From contig NZ_NEJP01000011.1 of NCBI RefSeq assembly GCF_002113125.1, positions 62,001 to 126,000 on the forward strand: a stretch of DNA of 64,000 nt, given 5' to 3'. This document shows positions 43,201 to 51,748 of this stretch, piece by piece (position 1 is the stretch's first letter; every line of letters begins with the position of its first letter). This stretch comes from Pseudomonas sp. B20(2017) (GTDB lineage Bacteria > Pseudomonadota > Gammaproteobacteria > Pseudomonadales > Pseudomonadaceae). Below the pieces are notes generated by a model. It saw only the letters and a program-made list of their open reading frames with translations, searched no databases and was not told the origin of the DNA. Position numbers and translations under genes: made by a program.

Positions 43201-44717
43201 GTCGCGGTGGTGATTTCCACCTGTTTGCCGGCCAGTTGCAGATCACCGGCGCTGTTCAGTTCGGCGCCTTCGGAACGCAACAGTGCAGCGGTTTGCAGCG
43301 CGATGTTGCCACCCTTCAACTGGCTGGTGATGCTGCGCTGCTCTTCGCTGCTGCTGTCCCAATCGGCTTTCCACAGGTGTTTGCGGTGCTTGCCCTGATC
43401 GGTATGGGTGTGGCTTTCAGTAGCGGCGGTCAGGCGCAGGTCGCCGCCGCTTTGCACGCTGAGGTTGTTCTTCGCGTCGACCTTGGCGGCTTTCAGTTCG
43501 GTGTCTTTGCCAGACGACAGTTGCGCGTCGCGGCTGGCGACGATCTGGCTGCCATGCTGGCGTGAATCGCTGTCGGTCTTGGTGCGTTCGTAGGTTTCCC
43601 AGGTAATGCCAATGGTGCTGTTGTTCCAGTTCTCGCGTTGCTCCTGGAGCTTGCGGCTTTCGACAGTGGTCAGGGTCAGATTGCGTTTGGCCTCGACCTT
43701 CACGTCACGACCGCTGACATCGGTGGCGGCCAGGGTCAGGTCCTTGCCGCTGTGCAAGCCGACGTCGCCCTGGCCGCTGCGAATGCCGGCGCGGGTCACG
43801 TCGAGGCTGTCCGGGATTGCCTGACCGCTGACGATCAAGTCGCCCGCCGAACGAATCTGCACACCGTCACGCCCGGCGACTTGCACCCCGCCCACTTTCA
43901 CGCCCGCGCCTTCTGCGGTGCTGACGATGTTGATGCGCCCGGCCTGCATCGCGCCGAACAGGCTGGCGTCGATGCGTTGATCGGTGGTGTTGCCCGCCGG
44001 GTCCACGGCTGTCACCTGGCCGCTGGCGTAGTCGATCTGATTGCGCCCGACCGTGAGGTTCAGTTGATCGCGTGCAGTGATTGCGCCCTGGCTGTCAATG
44101 CGCGGTGCGATCAGGTTGATCGAGCCTTCGCCGTTGCGCAGGCCGCCGCTCTGAATCTGCAACTGGCCGGTGGCGTCGCGGGTGCTCAGCGCTTGCAGTT
44201 TGCCGTCGTTCAGCTCGGGACGGCCGACCACCAGATTGGCGTTCGGCGTGTTGATGAAGCTGCCGCCGTTCACCGAAATGCCGTTCGGGTTGGCGAGCAC
44301 GTAGTCGGCCGCGCGACCGAAGATTTCCTGGGCGCCGTTGATGGCCGACGGGTTGCGGCTGATCACTTCGTTGAGGATCACGCTCGCGGCCTGGCCCTGC
44401 AATTGCGGGTTGGCCGCCAGTTGCCCGGCGAGCTGCGATTGCCCGGCCTGCAAGGCGTTGTTCAGGACGAGGCCCTGGCGGTCGACGTTGTAGTCGAGGA
44501 ACCGGTTGTGCGACAGGCCCGAGCCGTTCGGTGCGACGATGTTGACGATCGGCACGCCGCCCTGGGTCTGCAATTGCGCGGTGCCGCCGGGGCCGGGTGC
44601 GACCACCACACCGCCGGCCATGGCGCCCGGCAGATGAGCGACCAGGAACAGGCTGGCGATGGCCCAGCGCAGTTTGCCCCGTGGGGAAAGATGAAACGCA
44701 AAGGTGTTCATTGGCAT
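40248..44717 (-). CDS. Two-partner secretion exoprotein TpsA (filamentous haemagglutinin type)
   Basis: 1,489 residues; ATG at 44715-44717 with GGAGAG upstream. Extended signal region to ~35 (A-M-A), TPS secretion domain to ~300 with N-R-F-L-D-Y-N-V (71-78) and N-P-N-G-I (143-147), then long stretches of haemagglutinin repeats (S-G-K-D, L-x-A-G-x-D-I-x-L) alternating with Ser/Thr/Asp-rich loops. Exported by the adjacent TpsB. It is shorter than typical FHA or CdiA; there is no V-E-N-N pretoxin motif, no C-terminal toxin-like domain and no immunity gene downstream, so adhesin is the better call. Confidence 0.9.
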   Translation of the reverse strand: MPMNTFAFHLSPRGKLRWAIASLFLVAHLPGAMAGGVVVAPGPGGTAQLQTQGGVPIVNIVAPNGSGLSHNRFLDYNVDRQGLVLNNALQAGQSQLAGQLAANPQLQGQAASVILNEVISRNPSAINGAQEIFGRAADYVLANPNGISVNGGSFINTPNANLVVGRPELNDGKLQALSTRDATGQLQIQSGGLRNGEGSINLIAPRIDSQGAITARDQLNLTVGRNQIDYASGQVTAVDPAGNTTDQRIDASLFGAMQAGRINIVSTAEGAGVKVGGVQVAGRDGVQIRSAGDLIVSGQAIPDSLDVTRAGIRSGQGDVGLHSGKDLTLAATDVSGRDVKVEAKRNLTLTTVESRKLQEQRENWNNSTIGITWETYERTKTDSDSRQHGSQIVASRDAQLSSGKDTELKAAKVDAKNNLSVQSGGDLRLTAATESHTHTDQGKHRKHLWKADWDSSSEEQRSITSQLKGGNIALQTAALLRSEGAELNSAGDLQLAGKQVEITTATRIHRSSDNRYSGDLVGGGFFGKTGDADKGQTQHQGSKINAAGKLVVKADDVRISGSQVRGAKDASVISDNGSLTIDGVQDTSHSNNHDKDSKFFGITKDESRQNSKDSTTVRSELASDSNLKLKSAKDIEVAGSTVKAGGSLTAEAAGEVNVRSTQNTHDSSNSTQTRGFDAYAKEQTAEQYRAGVHYEDKAQTVTANDVTQQGSSLSGGSVQVKAGGDVTLKGAEVKSTAGDTTLSGKNVSLLAEQDSHSTSTETRSTGGGFYYTGGLDRAGSGVDFSHSTSQDTTAKTTAQTTDVQSSGSLNINADQLATEGAQFKSGNGLNIVANEVDNRAASNTESSTHSESNWSADIGANVEYKDIARPIAGAVKEVLDGKVPDKDALANLGQPNVGIDVAIGHASADKTEQGSNAVVSRFDGQTVDVKVGGTLHDQGTQYDASAGKVNISTDKLVADAASNTRSSTENSVDAKVDVRVYTKTGEDVNVAGSGAGGSSQSSKDSSTAVVGGYAGNQGVNINVGGDAQFEGSRFDGGQGGVSVKTGGDLALNQANDRQSSDSSSLRGDGSLTVGTLPGTDGTNVDLGAGFQLDHKGNQTTDSQAHVASISGNGPVQLSSGGNQVQQGTKIDSAGAIDLKAGGKLDLQAATDSHVATGSNLGGGLKAGGSKTSSEKSRDQGGNLSGNFNIGRVNENTQTLNGGQLNSQNGIALSGDSVHLQGTQVSAPNVNIDAQKGGFVQESAQSTDHRNNWNVALSAGGNLSQSTPTAADEKVSSDHGFNAGAKVGVDYLQGTTQQNSQIKADTVVLNSGGDASLNGARIDARNVSGNVAGDLSVESRQDSRTHAKVDVDLGLTAKKTPADDKGKLAGTDYKPRLKVDGEYAHKDSVKQASGISASQGVNLTVDGATQLTGARISATEGKVDLGGSKVSSTDLSNLDYGVKAGLDLPHKTEENAPKVSLENGNLKVGPVTLSGHLDSQSLQAGIDEKG

Positions 44718-44811
44718 AAAAAACTCTCCATGTAGTGCGGCATCACGTTGCGCGTTGAGTTAAAGGCCACGGCTGTCGCGCTCAGGTCCGATGGCTGTTG
44801 TTCACTGACGT

Positions 44812-46539
44812 TCATATCTGTAATCCGACCCGCATCAGCCAGGTTTCGGGATCGTGGTGCAGGCCGGTCGGGGTTTGGAGGCTGCGTTGGTAATCGACAT
44901 CCACTTGCAGGTTTTTCCAGCCCAGGTTGAGGCCGATGCTGGCACCGCTCAGGCGTTGGCCCGAAGTGCCGTGATCGGCCTTGATCCAGCCGTGGTCGAG
45001 GCCGACGCGCGGGGTCAGCTGCACCGGCAAATCGCTGCGCAGCGGCAGGCGCAGGGTGTTACGCCAGATCGCGCCGCTGGCCCCGGAAGCACTGCTGACC
45101 CGGTAACCGCGCACGGCGGAATCGTCGGTGCCGAGCAACTGCTCGATCGCCGGCAACGGATCCGGGCTGTACTGCAAATTGAGCTGGCTCTGCCATTGCC
45201 AGGCTTGCGCGCCGAGCTGGCCGTTGCGCCACTGGCTGAGGCCGGCGCGGTACTTGCGAAATTGCGCTTTGGGCAGGTTTTTGACCTGGCGATCGGCATC
45301 GTCGTCGGCACCGAACCAGCGCAAGCCCTGGGCGTAGTTGACGTCAAGATTCCACACCGCGCGATCGAGCCAGAACAGATTGAGCCCGGCCTCGGCCACG
45401 GTCAGGGTCGGGCTCTGAATGCCGAGGCGGACGTTTTCCAGATAGCTGTCGACATCCTTGTGCGCCAGTTGCAGGTTGGCGCTGAGCTGATGGCTCTGGT
45501 CGCGCCACAACACACGGTCGGCGCGCAGGCTGAGCTGATCGGTGATGCCGGTGCTGTAAAGGGTCGCCGTGCTGAGCTTGAACGGCGCACGATATTCGGC
45601 GTGGCTGGCGAAGGTGCTGAACGTCCAGTAGCCGTAGGGAATTGCGTAATAGAGGCTGGCATTGCGGCTGTAGCGGTCGCCCCGGTTGAGGGTGTCGCTG
45701 GCGCTGAGGCTCAGCAGATCGTTGAGTTCCAGCGGACTGTCGACGGTCAGGCTCAGCGTGTCCCGGTCACGACCGGTGCTGGCGCTGCCGAGGTTGTCGA
45801 AACCGGCACCAAGTGCCCAGCGTGACTGCCCGGAAGTACGTGAACGCAAGATGATTTTTGACGCACCGGGCTGGCTGCCGGGGGCGATGTCGGCGGTCAG
45901 ATCGAGCGAGCGCAGGCGGTTCAACTGATCCAGTCCTTGCTCCAGATCCCGCAGATTCAGCGGTTTGCCGAGCATTCCGGGAAACGCCCCGCCGAGCGAC
46001 ACCGGCAGGCTTTGGTCCGCCAGCTCGATGGACTCGATGTAGCCTTCATCGATCAGGATATCCAGCGATTGCCCCGCTGCCGGCGCACTGCTCAAGTACG
46101 GCCGACTGGCGATATAGCCCTTCTCCACGTACAGCGCGGTGATGGTCGCCAGCAAATGGTTGATCTGGCCGACGCCCATGCACGGCGCCAGCAGCGGTTT
46201 GATGCGGGTGTTGAGCTTGTCTTTATCGATCAGCGTAACGCCGCCGATGCGCGTACCGCTCAGGGGCCAGCAGCGTTCGTCGGGTTTGATCGATTCAGGA
46301 ATGGCCGGGGTGGCAGGCGTCGGGCCGAACGCGCCGCGCTCCAGTTGCCGCTTGCGCTGTTCGAGTTGCAGCTGTTGCAGATCACGCTGTTGCAGTTGCT
46401 GCTGGCGCAGCACCTCCTGGCCAGGGACTGGAGCTTCGGCGGCGAGAACGCTGGGCGCACACACACTCAACAACAAGGCCGACAACAGCGGGCGTGGCAG
46501 AGAACGACTACGAGAAACAGCGCAAAGCAAATACGGCAC
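44812..46539 (-). CDS. Two-partner secretion transporter TpsB (ShlB/FhaC family)
   Basis: 575 residues, GTG start with AAGGA seven bases upstream. Signal peptide to ~34; Gln/Arg-rich linker (~43-68); POTRA domains with L-I-D-K-D-K-L-N and N-H-L-L-A-T-I-T-A-L-Y-V-E-K-G-Y-I-A-S-R; then an outer-membrane barrel with the V-R-G-Y motif (lid-lock loop) near 475. Exports the TpsA protein encoded 94 bp downstream. The order tpsB-tpsA is common for this class. Confidence 0.92.
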   Translation of the reverse strand: MPYLLCAVSRSRSLPRPLLSALLLSVCAPSVLAAEAPVPGQEVLRQQQLQQRDLQQLQLEQRKRQLERGAFGPTPATPAIPESIKPDERCWPLSGTRIGGVTLIDKDKLNTRIKPLLAPCMGVGQINHLLATITALYVEKGYIASRPYLSSAPAAGQSLDILIDEGYIESIELADQSLPVSLGGAFPGMLGKPLNLRDLEQGLDQLNRLRSLDLTADIAPGSQPGASKIILRSRTSGQSRWALGAGFDNLGSASTGRDRDTLSLTVDSPLELNDLLSLSASDTLNRGDRYSRNASLYYAIPYGYWTFSTFASHAEYRAPFKLSTATLYSTGITDQLSLRADRVLWRDQSHQLSANLQLAHKDVDSYLENVRLGIQSPTLTVAEAGLNLFWLDRAVWNLDVNYAQGLRWFGADDDADRQVKNLPKAQFRKYRAGLSQWRNGQLGAQAWQWQSQLNLQYSPDPLPAIEQLLGTDDSAVRGYRVSSASGASGAIWRNTLRLPLRSDLPVQLTPRVGLDHGWIKADHGTSGQRLSGASIGLNLGWKNLQVDVDYQRSLQTPTGLHHDPETWLMRVGLQI

Positions 46540-46730
46540 TCAACATCCTTGCAATCAACTGGCTTAATGCCACCCCATCAATAGCGGTGATAGTCAGAGC
46601 CTTCCTACGCAAATGCAAGACGCTTCCTACAGCGCTTACATTTCTTAAACAAATGATCAGCTTTTCTTTCAACACCCCCATCTGACGACCGGCAATAAAA
46701 AACAATTGCCACAAAATATTACTAGCGTCA

Positions 46731-46782
46731 TATTACAGCCGTAATAACGATCTGATTTTTCTGGTATTAGCCGCAGGTATTA
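46731..46782 (+). promoter_or_regulatory. Cluster of repeats ahead of the efflux operon
   Basis: A perfect dyad TATTAC-AGCC-GTAATA at 46731-46746, then GGTATTA at 46763-46769 and again at 46776-46782, 13 bp apart, ending four bases before the start codon. The shared TATTA core suggests binding of one regulator to several sites. Confidence 0.45.
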
Positions 46783-46786
46783 CGCC

Positions 46787-47908
46787 ATGACCAGCATGCC
46801 CACCGTAGAACCCGATCTCGCCGTTCCGGTCAGCGCCCCCAAACCTCCCCTGCTCAAACGCCTGCTGCTGCCCACTGCGGGTCTGGCCGCGCTGGTGTTC
46901 GCCGGGCTGTACGCCGTGCATTGGTGGGGCGCCGGGCGGTTTCTCGAGGAAACCGACGATGCGTACATTGGCGGCGACGTCACCGTGATCGGGCCGAAAG
47001 TCGCCGGTTACATCGAGGAAGTGCTGGTCAGCGATAACCAGAAGGTGAAGGCCGGCGACGTGCTGATCCGCCTCGACGCCCGCGACTACCGCGCCAATCT
47101 GGCCAAGGCCGAAGGTGCGGTCGCCGCCGAGGAAGCGCTGCTGGCCAACCTCGACGCCACTGAACAATTGCAGCAAGCGGTGATCGGCCAGGCCCGCGCC
47201 GGCATCGATGCCGCCGGCGCCGAAACCGCGCGTTCGCGAGACGACAACGCACGCTACAAACGCCTTGTGACCACCAACGCAGTCTCGGTGGAAAGCGCGC
47301 AACGGGCCGACGCCACCTTCAAGACCGCGCAAGCCTTGAGCGCCAAAGCCCAGGCCGAACTGCTCGCCGCGCAACGCCAACTCACCGTGATCGAAACCCA
47401 GAAACAACAGGCCCGCGCCGCCCTCCAGCAAGCCCGGGCCGAACGTGATCTGGCGCAACTCAACCTCGGCTACACCGAACTGCGCGCCCCGGTCGACGGC
47501 GTGATCGGCAACCGTCGTGCGCGGGTTGGCGCCTATGCACAGGCCGGTTCGCAACAGTTGTCGGTGGTGCCGGCCAGCGGTCTGTGGGTCGATGCCAATT
47601 TCAAGGAAGACCAACTGGCGCGGATGAAACCCGGCCAGCGCGTGAGCATCCGCGCCGATGTTTTATCCGGCCAGGAATTCCACGGCCGCCTCGACAGCCT
47701 CGCCCCGGCCACCGGTTCGCAGTTCAGCGTGCTGCCGCCGGAAAACGCCACCGGCAACTTCACCAAAATCGTCCAGCGCGTGCCGGTTCGGATCCTGCTC
47801 GACCCGGCGGACGGCGTGCTCGGCCATCTGCGTCCGGGCCTGTCGGTGACGGCTGAAGTCGACACCCGCGCCCAACCTGAAACCACCGCCGTGGCCAGCG
47901 CGCCATGA
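46787..47908 (+). CDS. Membrane-fusion protein of an EmrAB-type efflux pump
   Basis: 373 residues. One transmembrane helix at ~28-46, then E-T-D-D-A-Y-I-G-G-D-V-T-V-I-G-P-K-V-A-G-Y-I, the barrel/lipoyl start of HlyD/EmrA proteins, a ~100-residue coiled coil (A-E-L-L-A-A-Q-R-Q-L-T-V-I-E), and L-G-Y-T-E-L-R-A-P-V-D-G-V-I-G-N-R. It links the inner-membrane transporter to an outer-membrane channel. The stop overlaps the transporter start by four bases (ATGA). No TolC-like gene or regulator is next to it. Confidence 0.9.
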   Translation: MTSMPTVEPDLAVPVSAPKPPLLKRLLLPTAGLAALVFAGLYAVHWWGAGRFLEETDDAYIGGDVTVIGPKVAGYIEEVLVSDNQKVKAGDVLIRLDARDYRANLAKAEGAVAAEEALLANLDATEQLQQAVIGQARAGIDAAGAETARSRDDNARYKRLVTTNAVSVESAQRADATFKTAQALSAKAQAELLAAQRQLTVIETQKQQARAALQQARAERDLAQLNLGYTELRAPVDGVIGNRRARVGAYAQAGSQQLSVVPASGLWVDANFKEDQLARMKPGQRVSIRADVLSGQEFHGRLDSLAPATGSQFSVLPPENATGNFTKIVQRVPVRILLDPADGVLGHLRPGLSVTAEVDTRAQPETTAVASAP

Positions 47909-49497
47909 GCACCGCCCTCACCGCCTCCGCGCAGCCATTCAATGCCGCCGAGATGGCGACGGCGACCAAAGTGTTCGCCTTCGCCACAATGTGCATCGGC
48001 ATGTTCATCGCGCTGCTGGACATCCAGATCGTCTCGGCCTCGCTGCGCGATATCGGCGGCGGATTGTCCGCCGGCACCGATGAAACGGCGTGGGTGCAGA
48101 CCAGTTACCTGATCGCCGAAATCATCGTGATTCCGCTGTCGGGCTGGCTGTCGCGCGTGTTCTCCACACGTTGGCTGTTCTGCGCATCAGCGGTCGGTTT
48201 CACCCTGGCCAGCCTGCTCTGCGGCATCGCCTGGAACATCCAGAGCATGATCGCCTTTCGCGCGCTGCAAGGGTTTCTCGGCGGGTCGATGATTCCGTTG
48301 GTGTTCACCACCGCGTTCTTTTTCTTCACCGGCAAGCAGCGGGTCATCGCCGCCGCGACCATCGGCGCCGTGGCTTCGCTGGCACCGACGCTGGGCCCGG
48401 TGATCGGTGGCTGGATCACCGACGTTTCGTCCTGGCACTGGCTGTTCTATATCAACCTGGTGCCGGGGATTTTCGTCGCCGTGGCCGTGCCGATGCTGGT
48501 CAAGATCGACCAGCCGGAACTGTCGCTGCTCAAGGGCGCGGATTATCTGAGCATGGTGTTTCTGGCGCTGTTTCTCGGCTGCCTGGAATACACCCTCGAA
48601 GAAGGCCCTCGCTGGAACTGGTTCAGCGATCAGACGATTTTGACCACCGCGTGGATCAGTGGCCTCGCCGGCTTGGCCTTCATCGGCCGCACGTTGCACG
48701 TGGCCAATCCAATCGTCGACCTGCGCGCGCTCAAGGATCGCAACTTCGCCCTCGGCTGCTTCTTTTCCTTCGTCACCGGGATCGGCCTGTTCGCGACGAT
48801 TTACCTGACGCCGCTGTTTCTCGGCCGGGTGCGCGGCTACGGGGCGCTGGACATTGGTCTGGCGGTTTTCTCCACCGGGGTGTTCCAGATCATGGCGATT
48901 CCGCTGTACGCCTTTCTGGCCAACCGCGTCGATCTGCGCTGGATCATGATGGCGGGCCTGGCGTTGTTCGCGTTGTCGATGTGGGAATTCAGTCCGATCA
49001 CCCACGACTGGGGCGCCGGAGAATTGATGCTGCCGCAAGCCCTGCGCGGGATTGCCCAACAACTGGCGGTGCCGCCGGCGGTGACGTTGACGCTCGGGGG
49101 ACTTGCACCGGCGCGGCTGAAGCATGCCTCGGGCCTGTTCAACCTGATGCGCAATCTGGGCGGTGCAATCGGGATTGCCGCGTGCGCGACCATTCTCAAC
49201 GACCGCACCAACCTGCACTTCACGCGGTTGGCGGAGCATCTGAACAGCAGCAATGAAGCGGTGAATCAGTGGCTGGCCCAGGTCGGCGGCAACTTTGCCG
49301 CGCTGGGTCAGAGCGGCGACGTCGGCCTCACCGCCAGCCTGCGTCAGCTATGGTTGCTGACCTACCGTGAAGCGCAGACGCAAACCTACGGCGACACGTT
49401 CCTGATGATCATGGTGTGCTTCGGCATCGCCACAGCGATGGTGCCCTTGATGCGCAAGGTGCAACCACCGGCCGCGCCGAGTGCCGATGCCCATTGA
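47905..49497 (+). CDS. DHA2-family MFS efflux transporter (EmrB-like)
   Basis: 530 residues, fourteen hydrophobic segments. D-I-Q-I-V-S-A-S-L-R-D-I near helix 1 and F-R-A-L-Q-G-F-L-G-G-S-M-I-P and P-T-L-G-P-V-I-G-G-W (motif C) are DHA2 hallmarks. It expels hydrophobic compounds with the EmrA-like partner encoded by the overlapping upstream gene. The gene ends four bases before the convergent AhpD-like gene. Confidence 0.9.
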   Translation: MSTALTASAQPFNAAEMATATKVFAFATMCIGMFIALLDIQIVSASLRDIGGGLSAGTDETAWVQTSYLIAEIIVIPLSGWLSRVFSTRWLFCASAVGFTLASLLCGIAWNIQSMIAFRALQGFLGGSMIPLVFTTAFFFFTGKQRVIAAATIGAVASLAPTLGPVIGGWITDVSSWHWLFYINLVPGIFVAVAVPMLVKIDQPELSLLKGADYLSMVFLALFLGCLEYTLEEGPRWNWFSDQTILTTAWISGLAGLAFIGRTLHVANPIVDLRALKDRNFALGCFFSFVTGIGLFATIYLTPLFLGRVRGYGALDIGLAVFSTGVFQIMAIPLYAFLANRVDLRWIMMAGLALFALSMWEFSPITHDWGAGELMLPQALRGIAQQLAVPPAVTLTLGGLAPARLKHASGLFNLMRNLGGAIGIAACATILNDRTNLHFTRLAEHLNSSNEAVNQWLAQVGGNFAALGQSGDVGLTASLRQLWLLTYREAQTQTYGDTFLMIMVCFGIATAMVPLMRKVQPPAAPSADAH

Positions 49498-49501
49498 TCG
49501 A

Positions 49502-49942
49502 TCAGGCTTGCGGGGTTTTACGGAAGCCCACGGCCAGACGGTTCCAGCTGTTGATGGTGCTGATCGCGACGCTCAGGTCGACCATTTCTTTGGGCGAGAA
49601 CTGAGCGGCGACCACTTCATAGTCTTCGTCAGGGGCGTGGGTCAGACTCAGTTGGGTCAGGGTTTCGGTCCACAGCAGCGCAGCGCGTTCACGCTCGGTG
49701 AAGAACGGCGCTTCACGCCATGCGGTCACGGCGAACAACCGGCGCGGGGTTTCGCCGCCCTTGATCGCGTCGGCGGTGTGCATGTCGATGCAGAACGCGC
49801 AGGCGTTGATCTGCGAAGCACGCAGCTTGACCAGTTCGATCAGGGTCTTTTCCAACGGTAGTTTGGAGACAGCGGTTTCCATGGCGATCATCGCTTTCAG
49901 GGCATCTGGGGACGCGGTGTAGAAATCGATACGAGGTTTCAT
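49502..49942 (-). CDS. AhpD-like alkylhydroperoxidase (CMD family)
   Basis: 146 residues from ATG at 49940-49942 with GGAGA upstream. The redox motif C-A-F-C (Cys48, Cys51) with His55 (C-I-D-M-H) and the helical block E-R-E-R-A-A-L-L-W-T-E-T are those of AhpD-type proteins. Likely a small peroxidase-like enzyme against organic peroxides; this group is often annotated as carboxymuconolactone decarboxylase family. It is 241 bp from the divergent sigma factor gene. Confidence 0.88.
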   Translation of the reverse strand: MKPRIDFYTASPDALKAMIAMETAVSKLPLEKTLIELVKLRASQINACAFCIDMHTADAIKGGETPRRLFAVTAWREAPFFTERERAALLWTETLTQLSLTHAPDEDYEVVAAQFSPKEMVDLSVAISTINSWNRLAVGFRKTPQA

Positions 49943-50183
49943 CGGGGATCTCCGGGGCAAGTGAATGTGTGGCTACGTTAGTCCCGGGGCCGGGTCAGGC
50001 AAATAGCCAATCTCCAGGAAGTCGGGTAGGCCATTGCATTGGCGTTAGAAAAGAAAGTGTTGAAGGACAATTGCCAGCGCTCGTTCTGTGCCACTAGAAT
50101 GCGATCAATTCTTAATTGCACAGTTTTCGCACTCACGACCGCACCCCCTGGCAACGGACGCCCGAAACGAGTATCTGCCCTTC

Positions 50184-50690
50184 ATGTCGTCCCTCGATCA
50201 GCCGTTGAATCAGCAAGTCCAGACGCTCTACAGCGAACACCACGGGTGGCTGCAGGGCTGGCTGCAGCGCAAGTTGGGCAATCGCTGCGATGCGGCCGAC
50301 CTGGCGCACGATACGTTCCTGCGACTGCTTACCCGTCAGGTGATCAAACCGCTGGGCAACGAGCCTCGAGCACTGCTGACGCACATCGCCAAGGGTCTGG
50401 TGATCGACCGCTGGCGGCGTCAGGACCTCGAGCGTGCATATCTGGACACCATCGCGCACCTGCCCGCCGCCGAAGTGCCGTCGCCGGAAACCCGCTACCT
50501 GATTCTGGAAACCCTGTGGCGCATCGAAGCGCTGCTGCGCGAACTGCCGGAGCAGACCCGCGAGACCTTCCTGTTGTCGCAGATCGAAGGCCTGACCTAC
50601 GCGCAAATCGCCACGCGCCTGAATGTTTCGCTGATTACCGTCAAACGGCACATGCGTGCCGCGTTCATTGCCTGCCTGAGTGTCGCCTGA
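50184..50690 (+). CDS. FecI-type ECF sigma factor, second system
   Basis: 168 residues from ATG at 50184. Region 2 C-D-A-A-D-L-A-H-D-T-F-L-R-L-L and region 4 L-T-Y-A-Q-I-A-T-R-L-N-V-S-L-I-T-V-K-R-H-M are intact. It should activate the downstream TonB receptor gene after signal reception. The TGA overlaps the FecR start by one base (TGATG). A longer in-frame start at 50088 exists but no ribosome site supports it. Ahead lies a small dyad CAATT-CTT-AATTG at 50106-50118. Confidence 0.87.
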   Translation: MSSLDQPLNQQVQTLYSEHHGWLQGWLQRKLGNRCDAADLAHDTFLRLLTRQVIKPLGNEPRALLTHIAKGLVIDRWRRQDLERAYLDTIAHLPAAEVPSPETRYLILETLWRIEALLRELPEQTRETFLLSQIEGLTYAQIATRLNVSLITVKRHMRAAFIACLSVA

Positions 50691-51649
50691 TGAATTCGTC
50701 GATGATCAATCCGCAGATTCTCGGCGAAGCCGCCGACTGGCTGGTGCAACTGCATTCCGGCACCGCGACCCCGTCCGATCATCAGGCCATCGCCCAATGG
50801 CGCACCCGCAGCGCCGAGCACGCCATCGCCTGGCAACGGGCCGAAGCCCTGCTGGGGGATTTGCGCAGCGTGCCGGCCAACGTCGCGATCCAGACCTTGA
50901 AACGCGCGTCCCGCAAGGAAGGCCTGAGCCGTCGCCAGACCCTCACCCGCCTCGGCTTGCTGTTGATGGCCGGGCCGCTGGGCATCGCCTCGCAACATGT
51001 GCCGTGGCAGCAATGGACCGCCGACCAGCGCACCGCCGTGGGCGAACAAAAGAACCTGCAATTGCCGGACGGCACGCAATTGGTGCTCAACACCGACAGC
51101 GCCGTGGACATCGCTTTCAGCCCGGTGGAGCGTCGCGTCCTGCTGCTCAACGGCGAAGTGCTGATCAACACCGCCGCAGACGCCAGCGCTCGTCCGTTCA
51201 TTGTCGAAACGCCGCAAGGTGCAGCCCGCGCGCTGGGCACGCGATTCTGCGTGCGCACCGAGGGTTCGCGCAGTCAGGTGTCGGTGCTCGACGGCCAGGT
51301 TCAGATCACCCCGCAATTGCTCACACAAAGTGCGACTCTCAAGGCCGGCGAGCGGCAGCGCTTCAAGCTCAACGGCTTCGACAGCGCCGAAACCTTCGAC
51401 ACCGCGTCCCTTGCCTGGGACAAAGGCATGCTGCTGGCCAGCAACATGCGTCTGGACGAATTGCTCGGCGAACTGAGCCGCTATCGCCGGGGCGTGCTGC
51501 GCTGCCATCCGGACGTGGCGGCGATGCGCGTGTCCGGAGCGTTTTCCCTGCGCGACACCGACGCCAGCCTGCGTCTGCTCAGCGACACCCTGCCGCTGAA
51601 CATCAACAGCCTGACCCGCTATTGGCTGTCGGTGGAACCGCGTGTCTGA
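50690..51649 (+). CDS. FecR-family regulator, second system
   Basis: 319 residues. N-terminal DUF4880-type part with A-A-D-W-L-V-Q-L-H-S-G and W-R-T-R-S-A-E-H-A-I-A-W-Q-R-A, a hydrophobic segment at ~86-99 (G-L-L-L-M-A-G-P-L-G-I-A) preceded by R-R-Q, and the FecR domain (L-P-D-G-T-Q-L-V-L-N-T-D-S-A-V, G-T-R-F-C-V-R). The membrane segment starts with S-R-R-Q-T-L, a possible twin-arginine-like N-flank. Translationally coupled to the sigma gene. Confidence 0.87.
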   Translation: MNSSMINPQILGEAADWLVQLHSGTATPSDHQAIAQWRTRSAEHAIAWQRAEALLGDLRSVPANVAIQTLKRASRKEGLSRRQTLTRLGLLLMAGPLGIASQHVPWQQWTADQRTAVGEQKNLQLPDGTQLVLNTDSAVDIAFSPVERRVLLLNGEVLINTAADASARPFIVETPQGAARALGTRFCVRTEGSRSQVSVLDGQVQITPQLLTQSATLKAGERQRFKLNGFDSAETFDTASLAWDKGMLLASNMRLDELLGELSRYRRGVLRCHPDVAAMRVSGAFSLRDTDASLRLLSDTLPLNINSLTRYWLSVEPRV

Positions 51650-51748
51650 GCCCTCGGAAAATATTTTCAATATTTGCTGATACCTTTTCGCGACTCGTCC
51701 GGTGAGTGGATAGACCTTTCAATTCCACGCCCCCGACAGGAACACCGA

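Noticed and set aside
40293..43565. Plus-strand frame of 1,090 codons
   Set aside because: Mirror frame of tpsA; composition follows the codon pattern of the opposite strand and the real gene has all TPS motifs.
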